A stretch of DNA of 64,000 nucleotides, from positions 2,976,001-3,040,000 of the forward strand of contig OZ255629.1 in assembly GCA_965276785.1 (NCBI GenBank), written 5' to 3'. Shown in pieces: positions 33,980 through 42,784 of this stretch. The DNA is from LMUY01 sp965276785. GTDB lineage: Bacteria > Pseudomonadota > Alphaproteobacteria > Acetobacterales > Acetobacteraceae. A program made the translations under genes and the position numbers. Positions within the stretch are counted from its first letter, which is position 1. Each line of letters begins with the position of its first letter. A model generated the notes under the pieces. It was not told where the DNA came from. It searched no databases and saw nothing but the letters and a program-made list of their open reading frames with translations.

Positions 33980-35884
33980 GTGCCAATCCCATTCGAGATA
34001 GATGGAGGCTGGCCGATCCTGCTGGCCCGCGCGCTGTCGGTGGCCGCTCTGCTGAGCTTGGTGGGAACGGTCGCGTTCCGCACCATCGTTCTGCCTCGGG
34101 CACAACCTGCCATGCCGGAGTTGACCGCTCATAGACTGGAGCGGCGCCTGGCGCGCTTGGCCGCAGTCAGCCTCGCGGCGTCCGGATTGGCCGCGCTCGC
34201 GTGGCTCGCGTTGCAAGCCGCCGACATGGCCAACGCGCAGACCACCGGCGACGAACTTACCGCGTTGCCCATGGTGGTGGGTCAAACCGCGTTCGGCCAG
34301 TTGATGGCGGCGCAATTGGCCGCCCTCCTCGTCATGGCGGCCGCGCTCTGGCGAGGTGGGCGCTGGCTGGCGTTTGCCTGCGCCATGATTGCCTGCGCGC
34401 TCCAGGCGGGCCATAGCCATGCCGCCTCCATGCATCGCGGCCCGAGCCTGTTGCTGGTGGCCGATGCGGCGCATCTTTTGGCCGCTGGGCTCTGGCTGGG
34501 CGCGTTGCTGCCGCTTGCGATGACGGTGGCGACGGCGCCGGCCAAAGCAGGGGCGCTCGCAGCACGGTGCTTCTCGCCATTGGGCAAGCTGTGCGTGGTA
34601 ATCCTGGCGTTTACGGCTGCGTATCAAGGCTGGATCCTGGTGGCGAGCATCCCCGGCTTGGTGGGCACCGGCTACGGCTGGGTTGCCTTGGCCAAATTCG
34701 CCCTGTTCATCGTGTTGATCGCCTTCGCGCTGGCCAACCGCTATTGGCTCGCCCCCGCGCTGCTGGCCGCCGAGCCGGCGCGTGCCAAGCGCGCCCTGCT
34801 CCGCAGCCTCGGCTGGCAGACGGGCGCCGGCCTGGCTGTGGTCGCTGCCGCGGCCTTACTCAGCAGCATGCCGCCGGCCAAGCACCAGCAACCGGTGTGG
34901 CCCTTCGCGGACCGCTTCACGCTGGACACCGTGAATGAAGACCCGGACTTCCGCTCCGAGGTGGTGGGTGCCCTGTTGGCCTTGGCGGGGGGCGGCCTGC
35001 TTGTGGCCCTGTCCGCCACCATGCGCCGCCAATTGCGGTGGCTCCTGCTGACGCCAGCGCTGCTGATCGCCTGGTTCGCCGTGCCGCATCTCGATTTGCT
35101 GTTCGTTCCCGCCTACCCGACCAGCTTCTTCCATTCTCCAACCGAGTTCGCGGCCGCGTCGATCGTGCGGGGCGCCGGTCTCTACCCGGCCCACTGCGCC
35201 GTTTGCCATGGCGCGGCGGGCCATGGCGACGGCCCCGCCGCCACGAGCCTGCCCGTGCCGCCTGCCGACCTCACCGCCGCCCATCTCTGGATGCACAGCG
35301 ACGGCGAGTTGTTCTGGTGGCTCAGCCATGGCATCGAGGCGCCCGAGGGTGGGCTGGCGATGCCAAGCTTTGCCAAGATCCTGACTGAGGATGATCGTTG
35401 GGCGTTGATAGACGAAATCCGCGGCCACAATGCCGGGTTGGCGTTTCGCCAGACCGGCGCCTGGCCGGTGCCGCTGCAAGCCCCAGAACTGCAGGCGGCC
35501 TGCGACGGCGGCCGCTCGGTGAGCTTGGCGGATTTGCGTAGAGGCTTCGTCCGGCTGGTGCTCGGGCCGGCTCAGCCGGTCGCGGTGCCGGGCCTCACCA
35601 CTGTACTGGCGACCTCCGACCCGGCGACCAAGCCTTCGCCCGGCCTTTGCATCGCACGCGACGAGACCATCCCTGCCGCCTACGCCATCGTCTCGGGGGC
35701 AAGCCCGGCCGATGTCGCGGGATCGGCCTACCTCATCGATGGCGCCGGCTGGCTCCGCGAACTGCAACGCCCCGGCGCTCCAGGCTGGAACAGCCCGCAA
35801 GCCTTGTTGGCCGACATCCGCCAGCTCCAAGCCAAGCCGATCGCCGCCAAGCCGAGGGCCATGGACCCGCACATGCAGATGTGA
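33980..35884 (+). CDS. CopD-like copper permease fused to a cytochrome c domain
   Basis: This 634-residue protein starts with a CopD-type membrane domain of about eight helices (roughly 1-350). A periplasmic class I cytochrome c domain follows, with heme motif CAVCH at 406-410 and a likely axial Met in GLAMPSF, then a 120-residue C-terminal segment of unclear fold ending in Met- and His-rich MDPHMQM. CopD alone imports copper delivered by CopC. The heme domain suggests electron transfer, for example reduction of Cu(II) at the membrane, which is inference. The start is GTG 33980. Confidence 0.82.
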   Translation: MPIPFEIDGGWPILLARALSVAALLSLVGTVAFRTIVLPRAQPAMPELTAHRLERRLARLAAVSLAASGLAALAWLALQAADMANAQTTGDELTALPMVVGQTAFGQLMAAQLAALLVMAAALWRGGRWLAFACAMIACALQAGHSHAASMHRGPSLLLVADAAHLLAAGLWLGALLPLAMTVATAPAKAGALAARCFSPLGKLCVVILAFTAAYQGWILVASIPGLVGTGYGWVALAKFALFIVLIAFALANRYWLAPALLAAEPARAKRALLRSLGWQTGAGLAVVAAAALLSSMPPAKHQQPVWPFADRFTLDTVNEDPDFRSEVVGALLALAGGGLLVALSATMRRQLRWLLLTPALLIAWFAVPHLDLLFVPAYPTSFFHSPTEFAAASIVRGAGLYPAHCAVCHGAAGHGDGPAATSLPVPPADLTAAHLWMHSDGELFWWLSHGIEAPEGGLAMPSFAKILTEDDRWALIDEIRGHNAGLAFRQTGAWPVPLQAPELQAACDGGRSVSLADLRRGFVRLVLGPAQPVAVPGLTTVLATSDPATKPSPGLCIARDETIPAAYAIVSGASPADVAGSAYLIDGAGWLRELQRPGAPGWNSPQALLADIRQLQAKPIAAKPRAMDPHMQM

Positions 35885-35890
35885 GGCTGG

Positions 35891-37030
35891 CTAAGACGTC
35901 ACCAGTGCGTCCAACTCCGCATAGGCCATCATCAAATGGTAGAATGAGCTGGTGGGAATGCTCGCCGACAGCGGTTGGAACCGGTCGCCGAGCCGGTCGA
36001 TCCAGGCGCCGGAAGGGCAGCCGCACAAGTAGCGCTCGCGCAGGTTCGTCATTACGGTCAGGATGGCCTTGGAGCGGTTCTGGCCGCGGCGGGTCATGGC
36101 GGCGTGCGCCTTTAGAGCCTCGGTCTGCGGCCACAGCCGAGCGGAGGCCTGCACGAGTTGGCCGTCGCGGCTGACTGCATCCCACACTAATCCGCTTTGC
36201 GAGTCTGTGCCGTGAACGCTGGCAAACCGGTATAGCCGCGCGATCTCGTCGCCTACTGCCACGCCCATTTGGCGCTCATAGGCGTCCAGCAGCCACACCC
36301 ATTCGAAATGATGCCCCGGCTCCACGGCGCCACCGTGGAGCGGCGTCCAATCCAAACCGAACACCTCGCCCAGCGTGCCGCTGGCCGGATCGAACAGCCG
36401 TTGACGGAACAGGGCCACCAGGTTGTGCGCGAGAAGCGCATCGGCTGCCTCCCCGCTTGTCGCGTGCCATGCGAGTGCGGCTTCCAGAAGGTGCATATGC
36501 GGGTTCTGCTGCCGTGGCCCTGGCTCCGGCGGCACCACGTTGTGGAAGCCACCCTGCGGCAGCGCCATATGGGTCTGCAGCCAAGCCGCGGTGCGCCGCG
36601 CCCGCAACGTAGGGTCCGCCCCGTCACCCAGCCGCGCGAACCAGGCCAACGCGAACAGCGCGAAAGCCTGGTCATACAGGTCCACCGCCGGATCGAGCAC
36701 CCGGGTGCCGTCCGGCGACAACCGGCGCACCCAGCCCCCATCCGGCCGCTCCCCGCGCAGCATGAAGCGGTATGTCTCCCGTGCCAGCCGCGCGCCCTCG
36801 CTCCAGCCCAGCAACGCTGCCTGCGAAAACACGTAGAGCTGACGGGCTTGCACCCGCATTCGCTTGAACCCGGCTCCTCCCGGCGAGCCATCCAACGCCA
36901 GGAACTCGGAGGCGCCGCCCCCCGGGCCCTCATGGCCCGCCTCTGCCCAGAACGGCAGCGCGCAGCCGAACATCCAGTCGCGGAACCACGCATGCGCCGT
37001 CCGGACATCCTCCCGCGTGCGTAAGCCCAC
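35891..37030 (-). CDS. N-acylglucosamine 2-epimerase (AGE) family sugar epimerase/isomerase
   Basis: This protein of about 379 residues has the alpha/alpha barrel of the AGE family (mannose isomerase YihS, cellobiose epimerase and renin-binding-protein relatives). Typical segments are ARQLYVFSQAALLGW, the HMHLLEAALAW helix with catalytic-type His, GAVEPGHHFEWVWLL and LWPQTEALKA. Members epimerise or isomerise aldoses such as mannose/fructose. The start is uncertain: GTG 37030 places the first family-like residues (RTREDVRTAHAWF) at the N-terminus, while the open frame reaches 37219. It converges on CopD and is divergent from the thioesterase. Confidence 0.82.
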   Translation of the reverse strand: MGLRTREDVRTAHAWFRDWMFGCALPFWAEAGHEGPGGGASEFLALDGSPGGAGFKRMRVQARQLYVFSQAALLGWSEGARLARETYRFMLRGERPDGGWVRRLSPDGTRVLDPAVDLYDQAFALFALAWFARLGDGADPTLRARRTAAWLQTHMALPQGGFHNVVPPEPGPRQQNPHMHLLEAALAWHATSGEAADALLAHNLVALFRQRLFDPASGTLGEVFGLDWTPLHGGAVEPGHHFEWVWLLDAYERQMGVAVGDEIARLYRFASVHGTDSQSGLVWDAVSRDGQLVQASARLWPQTEALKAHAAMTRRGQNRSKAILTVMTNLRERYLCGCPSGAWIDRLGDRFQPLSASIPTSSFYHLMMAYAELDALVTS

Positions 37031-37158
37031 GATCTCGCCTCCCGCCGGTGCGCCACCGACCGGCCTTAGCCCGTCGCCGCTTGCCAAGCCAGTCGCGCGC
37101 CTGCAAGCCTTGGCCCGACGCCGGCGAACCGGGTCGCCGCGCAAGCCGGAGCAACCCG

Positions 37159-37557
37159 ATGGCCAGTTCGGACGATGCCGCCAGCCCCCGCGGTGAACTG
37201 ACGGTGCGGGTGATGGCAATGCCGGCCGACGCCAATCCGGCGGGCGACATCTTTGGCGGTTGGATCATGGGGTTAATGGACGTTTCCGCCGGCATCGCGG
37301 CACGCGATCGGGCGCGTGGGCGGGTGGTGACGGCATCGGTCTCCAGCCTGAGCTTCCTCCACCCGGTGAAAGTGGGCGACGTGGTATGCTGTTACACCGA
37401 GGTGACGGGCACCGGCCGCACCTCCCTGCGACTGGACGTGGAGGCCTGGGTGGTGCGGGACCGTAGCGACGGGCGCTTCAAGGTGACCCAAGCCAATTTC
37501 GTGATGGTGGCGGTCGACATGGCCGGCCGCCCAAGGCCGCTCGATCCACCCTCGTGA
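37159..37557 (+). CDS. Acyl-CoA thioesterase, YciA-type hotdog protein
   Basis: This 132-residue hotdog-fold protein resembles YciA acyl-CoA thioester hydrolases, with TVRVMAMPADANPAGDIFGG near residue 15 containing the conserved Asn and Asp, and ASVSSLSFLHPVKVGDVV. YciA hydrolyses many acyl-CoAs to free CoA. I chose ATG 37159, preceded by a GGAG, because the family begins there. A hairpin follows directly after the stop (37564-37580). Confidence 0.88.
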   Translation: MASSDDAASPRGELTVRVMAMPADANPAGDIFGGWIMGLMDVSAGIAARDRARGRVVTASVSSLSFLHPVKVGDVVCCYTEVTGTGRTSLRLDVEAWVVRDRSDGRFKVTQANFVMVAVDMAGRPRPLDPPS

Positions 37558-37563
37558 CGCTCG

Positions 37564-37580
37564 CGAGACAGCTGGTCTCG
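37564..37580 (+). terminator. Hairpin after the thioesterase gene, candidate terminator
   Basis: CGAGAC (37564-37569) and GTCTCG (37575-37580) form a perfect 6-bp stem with a 5-nt loop, seven bases after the stop codon. Only two T residues follow, so termination would be weak or factor-assisted. A second hairpin lies at 37614-37630. The remaining gap to 37841 is AT-richer than its surroundings and should hold the promoter of the oxalate operon. Confidence 0.4.
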
Positions 37581-37613
37581 TTCCGAGCGGTTCAAGCAGC
37601 CACGCCGAACAGG

Positions 37614-37630
37614 TGGCTTTGGTAAAGCCA
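37614..37630. terminator. Second hairpin in the same gap
   Basis: TGGCTTT (37614-37620) pairs perfectly with AAAGCCA (37624-37630) around a 3-nt loop. It lies 57 bp after the thioesterase stop and 212 bp before the oxalate operon. It could end read-through transcripts in either direction; no long T-run follows. Confidence 0.35.
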
Positions 37631-37841
37631 AGCAAAACGCAGTGGAAGCTTTACATGGGAATTCCAATCACCTGAACAGACTGTTGCTGTAAAACCCGCA
37701 GCACAGACTCTTGATCTACACCATCTGCTACCATTTCGCTTGCATAGCGCATTATTACTTGCTTATGACGGCGAGAGATTTTCGGATTGCTTGACGACCC
37801 AATGTAAAGAAATAACCGCGACCGGGTAGGAGCTTGTAAAC

Positions 37842-39101
37842 ATGAGTCATCCACAGCAACGCTGGTTCCAACTGGTTCTCGGGATCGTTGGGATGATCCT
37901 GATTGCAAATCTCCAGTACAGCTGGACCTTATTTGTCGGACCCATGGCGGCCGCTCATGGCTGGAGTCGGGCTGCCATCCAAGTGGCGTTCACGCTGTTC
38001 ATTATCACCGAGACGTGGTCGCTCCCTGCATTGGGTTACGCCATCGACCGCGTTGGGCCGGCCCCGGCGATTGGGTGCGGCGGCTTGTTGGTCGCGGCGG
38101 GCTGGTCCTTGAACGGACTAGCCGCGAGCCTGCCCGCGCTTTATGCCGGCGCGATGCTGACCGGGCTTGGCGCCGGGCTTGTTTACGGCACGGCGGTGAG
38201 CAACGCGATGAAGTGGTTCCCCGACCGGCGCGGCCTTGCCGCCGGGCTGACCGCCGCAGGGTTCGGCGCCGGCTCGGCCTTGACTGTGGTGCCCATCTCA
38301 AACTGGGTCGTCAGCCATGGCTATCAATCCGCCTTCATCACCTTCGGACTGGGCCAGGGCGCCTGCTTGCTGATGGCAGCGCTGTTGCTGAAGCGGCCGC
38401 CGGTCCGCCAGGTGACCGCCGTGGTTCAGCGGATCGAAAAGACTCCGATGCAAGTCCTCCGCGAGCCGGCATTTTACGTGATGTATGTCATGTTTGTGCT
38501 GGTTGGCGCCGGTGGCCTGATGGCAACAGCCCAGGTCGCCACTGTCGCCATCGATTTTGGGGTGGCGAAAACCCCGGTCTCGCTGCTCGGGTTGACCATG
38601 CCGGCGCTCACCTTCGCCCTGGCCCTGGATCGGGTGGCCAACGGGATCACTCGGCCGCTTTTCGGTTGGATTTCGGATCGGGCAGGTCGGGAAAACACGA
38701 TGTTCGCCGCCTTCTTGTTGGAGGCGGTCGGTATCGCTGCCATGGTCGCCTTCGCGCACAGCCCGGTGATGTTCGTGGTGTTAACGGGGCTCGTGTTCTT
38801 TGCCTGGGGCGAGATTTACAGCCTGTTTCCCGCCGCTTGCAGCGATCGCTTCGGCGCGCGATACGCCACCGCGAACTACGGCCTGATGTATACGGCCAAA
38901 GGCGTCGCGGCATTCGCGGTGCCGGTCTCCGCCCTACTACAAGCCCAGTTTGGTTGGCTGATGGTGTTTTGGGCGGCGAGCGGCGCAAACCTGGTGGCCG
39001 CCTTGCTTGCCATACTTGTGCTAAAGCGCATCGGCAGCCCCGTAGCCAAAATGGCGCGGCCAAGCCTCTCCACCCTGGTCGCAGCGAGCCCAGCGCCATA
39101 A
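37842..39101 (+). CDS. oxlT: MFS transporter, oxalate/formate antiporter (OFA) family
   Basis: This 419-residue MFS protein has 12 membrane segments and resembles OxlT-type carriers: NLQYSWTLFVGPMAAAHGWS near residue 24, MLTGLGAGLVYGTAVSNAMK near residue 104 and FFAWGEIYSLFPAACSDRFG near residue 312. The family exchanges oxalate for formate or imports carboxylates. The start is ATG 37842 with TAGGAG nine bases upstream. The next gene, an oxalyl-CoA synthetase-like ligase, follows after 24 bp, which supports oxalate as substrate. Confidence 0.85.
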   Translation: MSHPQQRWFQLVLGIVGMILIANLQYSWTLFVGPMAAAHGWSRAAIQVAFTLFIITETWSLPALGYAIDRVGPAPAIGCGGLLVAAGWSLNGLAASLPALYAGAMLTGLGAGLVYGTAVSNAMKWFPDRRGLAAGLTAAGFGAGSALTVVPISNWVVSHGYQSAFITFGLGQGACLLMAALLLKRPPVRQVTAVVQRIEKTPMQVLREPAFYVMYVMFVLVGAGGLMATAQVATVAIDFGVAKTPVSLLGLTMPALTFALALDRVANGITRPLFGWISDRAGRENTMFAAFLLEAVGIAAMVAFAHSPVMFVVLTGLVFFAWGEIYSLFPAACSDRFGARYATANYGLMYTAKGVAAFAVPVSALLQAQFGWLMVFWAASGANLVAALLAILVLKRIGSPVAKMARPSLSTLVAASPAP

Positions 39102-39125
39102 GCTGGGCGCCAGGGAGTATCACTG

Positions 39126-40634
39126 ATGAGTGACACGGTTTGGGACATTATCGGGTCGGCTACTGGCGCACGCGTGATCGGCGCGCCGGGACGCTCGTGG
39201 ATGAGCGGTGCGCAGCTTCAGCAATTGGCCGCCGAGGTGCGCACCGTGCTGCACCAGGCGGGCGTCGGCGCGGCAGACCGGGTTGCCGTCGTATTGCCGA
39301 ACGGGCCGGAAATGGCGACCGCCTTCCTCACCGTAGCTGGGACCTGCTGCGCCGCCCCACTCAACCCGGCCTACAAGGCGGACGAATTCGAGTTCTACCT
39401 GGCCGACCTTCGCCCGGCCGCCGTCGTGCTGGACCAAGCTGACACCGGCCCGGCCGCGATCGTAGCAGAACGCCTTGGCATCCCGGTGCTAGCGCTGCAC
39501 GCGGCCGGAGACACGGCAGGCAGCTTCTACCTACGCGGCCATGCAATCTCACCGGGCGACGCCCGCCCGCCCATGCCGTCGGACCCGGCCTTGGTGCTGC
39601 ACACCTCCGGCACAACAGCGCGGCCCAAAATCGTGCCGCTGACCCAAGCCAACATCGCCGCCTCGGCCCGCCATATCGCCAGGGCACTCGAACTCAGCCC
39701 TGCCGACACCTGTCTCAATGTCATGCCGCTGTTCCACATCCACGGGCTGATTGCGGCGGTGACAGCTTCGCTATCGGCGGGGGCGGCCGTGTGCTGTACG
39801 CCAGGGTTCAACGCCTTCAAGTTCGGCGAATGGCTGGCCAGTGTGCGGCCCACCTGGTACACCGCCGTACCGACCATGCACCAGGCCATTCTGATGCGCA
39901 TGCGAAACCACCAGGAGCAGGCTCGCGCGGCCAAGCTGCGGCTAATCCGTTCTTCCTCCGCCTCGTTGCCGCCGCAGGTAATGGCCGAGTTGGAAGAGGT
40001 GTTCGGCGCTCCCGTAATTGAGGCTTACGGCATGACCGAGGCGGCCCACCAGATGGCCTCTAACCCGCTGCCACCACGGTCACGCAAACCGGGCGCAGTC
40101 GGTGTTGCCGCCGGGCCTGAAATCGCGGTGATGAGCGACGAGGGCGCCATCCTGCCCCAGGGAGCCACGGGCGAGGTAGTCATCCGCGGCCCCAACGTGA
40201 GTCCGGGCTATGACAACAACCCTTCCGCCAACGATAAGGCCTTCATCAACGGCTGGTTCCGCACCGGAGACCAGGGGCGCGTCGACGATGAAGGCTACCT
40301 CTTTCTCACCGGTCGGCTCAAGGAGCAGATCAATCGCGGCGGCGAAAAGGTGAGCCCGTTGGAAGTCGACGTCGTGCTGCTGGACCATCCAGCCGTCGCG
40401 GAGGCCTGCACCTTCGGCGTGCCGCATGACAAACTTGGCGAGGAGGTGGGCGCGGTGGTGGTGCCGCACGCCGGGCACAGCCTGACCGAAGCGGAGTTGC
40501 GGGAGTTCGCCTCCAGCCGCCTGGCTGCCTTCAAGGTGCCGCGCCACGTGCTGGTGATGCCGGAAATTCCCAAGGGCGCCACCGGCAAGGTGCAGCGCAT
40601 CGGCCTCGCTGCCAAGCTCGGCCTGGGCAGGTAG
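39126..40634 (+). CDS. Oxalyl-CoA synthetase-like acyl-CoA ligase
   Basis: This 502-residue AMP-forming acyl-CoA ligase has the P-loop LHTSGTTARPKIVPLT, the acyl site YGMTEAAHQMASNPLPP, the hinge NGWFRTGDQG and the C-terminal catalytic Lys in GATGKVQR. The AAHQMASNPLPP stretch closely resembles plant AAE3 and yeast Pcs60 oxalyl-CoA synthetases. It would activate oxalate with ATP and CoA. It lies between an oxalate-type carrier and a PanE-like reductase in one operon (24-bp and 3-bp gaps). Confidence 0.85.
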   Translation: MSDTVWDIIGSATGARVIGAPGRSWMSGAQLQQLAAEVRTVLHQAGVGAADRVAVVLPNGPEMATAFLTVAGTCCAAPLNPAYKADEFEFYLADLRPAAVVLDQADTGPAAIVAERLGIPVLALHAAGDTAGSFYLRGHAISPGDARPPMPSDPALVLHTSGTTARPKIVPLTQANIAASARHIARALELSPADTCLNVMPLFHIHGLIAAVTASLSAGAAVCCTPGFNAFKFGEWLASVRPTWYTAVPTMHQAILMRMRNHQEQARAAKLRLIRSSSASLPPQVMAELEEVFGAPVIEAYGMTEAAHQMASNPLPPRSRKPGAVGVAAGPEIAVMSDEGAILPQGATGEVVIRGPNVSPGYDNNPSANDKAFINGWFRTGDQGRVDDEGYLFLTGRLKEQINRGGEKVSPLEVDVVLLDHPAVAEACTFGVPHDKLGEEVGAVVVPHAGHSLTEAELREFASSRLAAFKVPRHVLVMPEIPKGATGKVQRIGLAAKLGLGR

Positions 40635-40637
40635 TCC

Positions 40638-41606
40638 GTGCCAAGCATCTGCGTGTTCGGCGCCGGGGCCATCGGCGGCTTGATGGCGGCCCGGCTGGAA
40701 GCGGCCGGGACCCCCGTCTCGCTGGTAGCGCGCGGCGCTCACTTGGCGGCCGTGCAGGAGCGAGGCCTGGTGCTGGTCTCCGGCGGCGAGCGCACCCTCA
40801 CCCACCCCCGCGCAGTGGCGCATGGCAGTGAAATCGGGCCGCAAGACTACCTGCTCATCACGCTGAAGGCGCATTCGATCGAGCCTGCGCTGCCGCAATT
40901 GTCGCCGCTGATCGGCCCGGACACGACCATCATTGCCGGCGTCAACGGCATCCCCTGGTGGTATACCTATGGCCTTCCCGCGCCCCATGGCGGCCGTCGC
41001 ATCAACGCCGTCGACCCGGCGGGCACATTGTGGGACGCGTTGCCGCCAGCCCAGGCGATCGGGTGCATTATCTACCCCGCTGCAAGCATCACCGAGCCTG
41101 GCGTGATCGAGCATACCTACGGCGACCGCTTCAACCTGGGCGAGCCATCCGGCGAGCGGTCCGACCGCTCCGCGGCCCTCTCTGCCTTGCTGATCGGGGC
41201 CGGGTTCAAAGCCGCCGTCCGCCCGCGTATCCGCGACGAACTCTGGGTGAAGCTGTGGGGGAACATGGCCTTCAACCCGATCAGCGCGCTCACCACCGCC
41301 ACTCTGGACAGGATCGTCGGCGAGCCCGGCACGCGCGCCCTCGCCCGCGCATTGATGCTGGAGGGGCAGGCGGTGGCCGAGGCATTGGGGGTGCGCTTCT
41401 CGCTGGACGTGGACAAGCGCATCGAGGGAGCGGCGCAAGTCGGGGCGCACAAGACCTCCATGCTACAGGACTTAGAATTGGGCCGCCCGCTTGAGATCGA
41501 GGCGCTGCTCGGCGCGGTGGCGGAATTGGGCGAGTGGGTGGACATGCCAATGCCGCTATGCCGCGGCATCTTGGCTTTGGTTCGGCAACGGGCGGCCGCT
41601 CGCTAA
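40638..41606 (+). CDS. PanE/ApbA-family reductase, possible oxalyl-CoA reductase
   Basis: This 322-residue protein has the ketopantoate reductase fold: NADP loop FGAGAIGGLMA at the N-terminus, Lys in LITLKAHS, AGVNGIPWWY, and the C-terminal helical domain with KLWGNMAFNPISAL. True PanE makes pantoate. In Methylobacterium extorquens a PanE homologue (PanE2) was reported to reduce oxalyl-CoA to glyoxylate. Its position after the ligase and carrier genes favours that role here. The start is GTG 40638, 3 bp after the ligase stop. Confidence 0.82.
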   Translation: MPSICVFGAGAIGGLMAARLEAAGTPVSLVARGAHLAAVQERGLVLVSGGERTLTHPRAVAHGSEIGPQDYLLITLKAHSIEPALPQLSPLIGPDTTIIAGVNGIPWWYTYGLPAPHGGRRINAVDPAGTLWDALPPAQAIGCIIYPAASITEPGVIEHTYGDRFNLGEPSGERSDRSAALSALLIGAGFKAAVRPRIRDELWVKLWGNMAFNPISALTTATLDRIVGEPGTRALARALMLEGQAVAEALGVRFSLDVDKRIEGAAQVGAHKTSMLQDLELGRPLEIEALLGAVAELGEWVDMPMPLCRGILALVRQRAAAR

Positions 41607-41658
41607 GCTTGCCAGACTGTAGCGTCCGGGTCGCTCAACGGCCATCCAGGGGCAAACC

Positions 41659-42674
41659 ATGCAGATGTACTGGATCGTGCGGCAGGACGGCGCACCGTTG
41701 CTGCGGCGAAGCAAGGCGCCGATGCCAGAGCCGGTCCTGGCGAGGTGCGGGTGCGTGCCAGGCCGCCAGCCTGAACTACCGGGACCTCATTGTGCTAAAT
41801 CAGGCGGCAGACGGCAACAACGACGGCCGTGTGCCCGTGTCCGACGGTGCCGGACGTGTGGATGCGCTTGGAGAAAATGTCACCACATGGCAGATCGGCG
41901 ACTGCGTCGCGATCTCCTTCTTTGAGGACTGGATCAGCGGTCCCTTCCGCAGCCGCTACATGGCGTCGGCGCACGGCGGCCGAACGACCGATGGTGTCCT
42001 CGCCGACTACGTCGTCGTACCGAGCGCGGCTCTCGTGGAGGCGTCCCGCCATATTTCGCCAGAGCAAACCGCGACGCTGCCCTGTGCCGCCGTGACGGCG
42101 TGGCACGGGCTGGTGGCTCGCGGTGGGCTCAGGGCCGGCGACACGCTCCTGATCCAAGGCACCGGCGGCGTGGCCGTGTTCGGGCTTCAGTTCGCGGTGG
42201 CTTTGGGGGCGCGAGCGATCGTGCTCTCGTCCTCCGACGCGAAGCTGGCCCAGGCTCGTGACATGGGCGCGTCCCATCTCATCAACTATCGCATCACGCC
42301 CGACTGGGACTCTGCCGTGCGTGAACGCACCGGCAGCGAGGGTGCGAACCATATTCTCGAACTCGGTGGCCCCCAAACCTACACGCGGTCGCTGCGCTGC
42401 CCTCGCCGCGGGGGGCCGGATCGTGCAGGTCGGCGTGCTGACAGGCTTTGACGCCAAACCCGACCTTGAGCCATTGCAATCAGCCAACGCCGACATCCTC
42501 GGGATCACCGTGGCCTCGGTAGCGCATTTGCGGAGCCTGTCGGTGTTCCTTGAGGAGCACAACATCGTCCCAGAGATCGACCGCGTGTTTGCGTTTGAGG
42601 ATGCCGCCGCGGCCTATGCATACCTGCGTAGCGCCCAGCATTTCGGCAAGGTCGTGATCCGCTTCGCCGCGTAG
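41659..42674 (+). pseudogene. NAD(P)-dependent medium-chain alcohol dehydrogenase, three frame changes
   Basis: The sequence encodes a zinc-type/quinone-reductase-like alcohol dehydrogenase in pieces. ATG 41659 starts the expected N-terminus (MQMYWIVRQDG). Missing bases near 41739 and 41762 each shift the frame, and a run from AASLNYRDL to GGPQTYTRSL follows. An extra base near 42394 moves the reading to AALAAGGRIVQVGV, ending at 42674. About 338 residues would be restored by two insertions and one deletion. Three separate lesions make a sequencing artefact less likely than real decay. Confidence 0.75.
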
Positions 42675-42696
42675 GGGCCATTCAGGGGCGGTCTGG

Positions 42697-42719
42697 ATGG
42701 CTGGGCCAAGCCCTGCCAT
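42697..42719. repeat. REP-like dispersed palindrome (MAGLGPAI-type)
   Basis: ATGGCTGGGC (42697-42706) and GCCCTGCCAT (42710-42719) form 10-bp arms with one mismatch around a 3-nt loop. Read on the minus strand, the flanking sequence translates to MAGLGPAIQ. That is the signature of a short repeat spread through many alphaproteobacterial genomes and often misannotated as small proteins. It lies between the broken dehydrogenase and leuB. Confidence 0.6.
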
Positions 42720-42784
42720 GACTATGCCATTGCAGTCGCTCTCTCCCGCAGGCGAGAGCAACATCACGAGCCGAGGAACAGCCT

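Noticed and set aside
37651..37908. Minus-strand 85-codon frame before the oxalate operon
   Set aside because: It overlaps the start of the carrier gene, has no visible ribosome site or family likeness, and lies in the expected promoter region.
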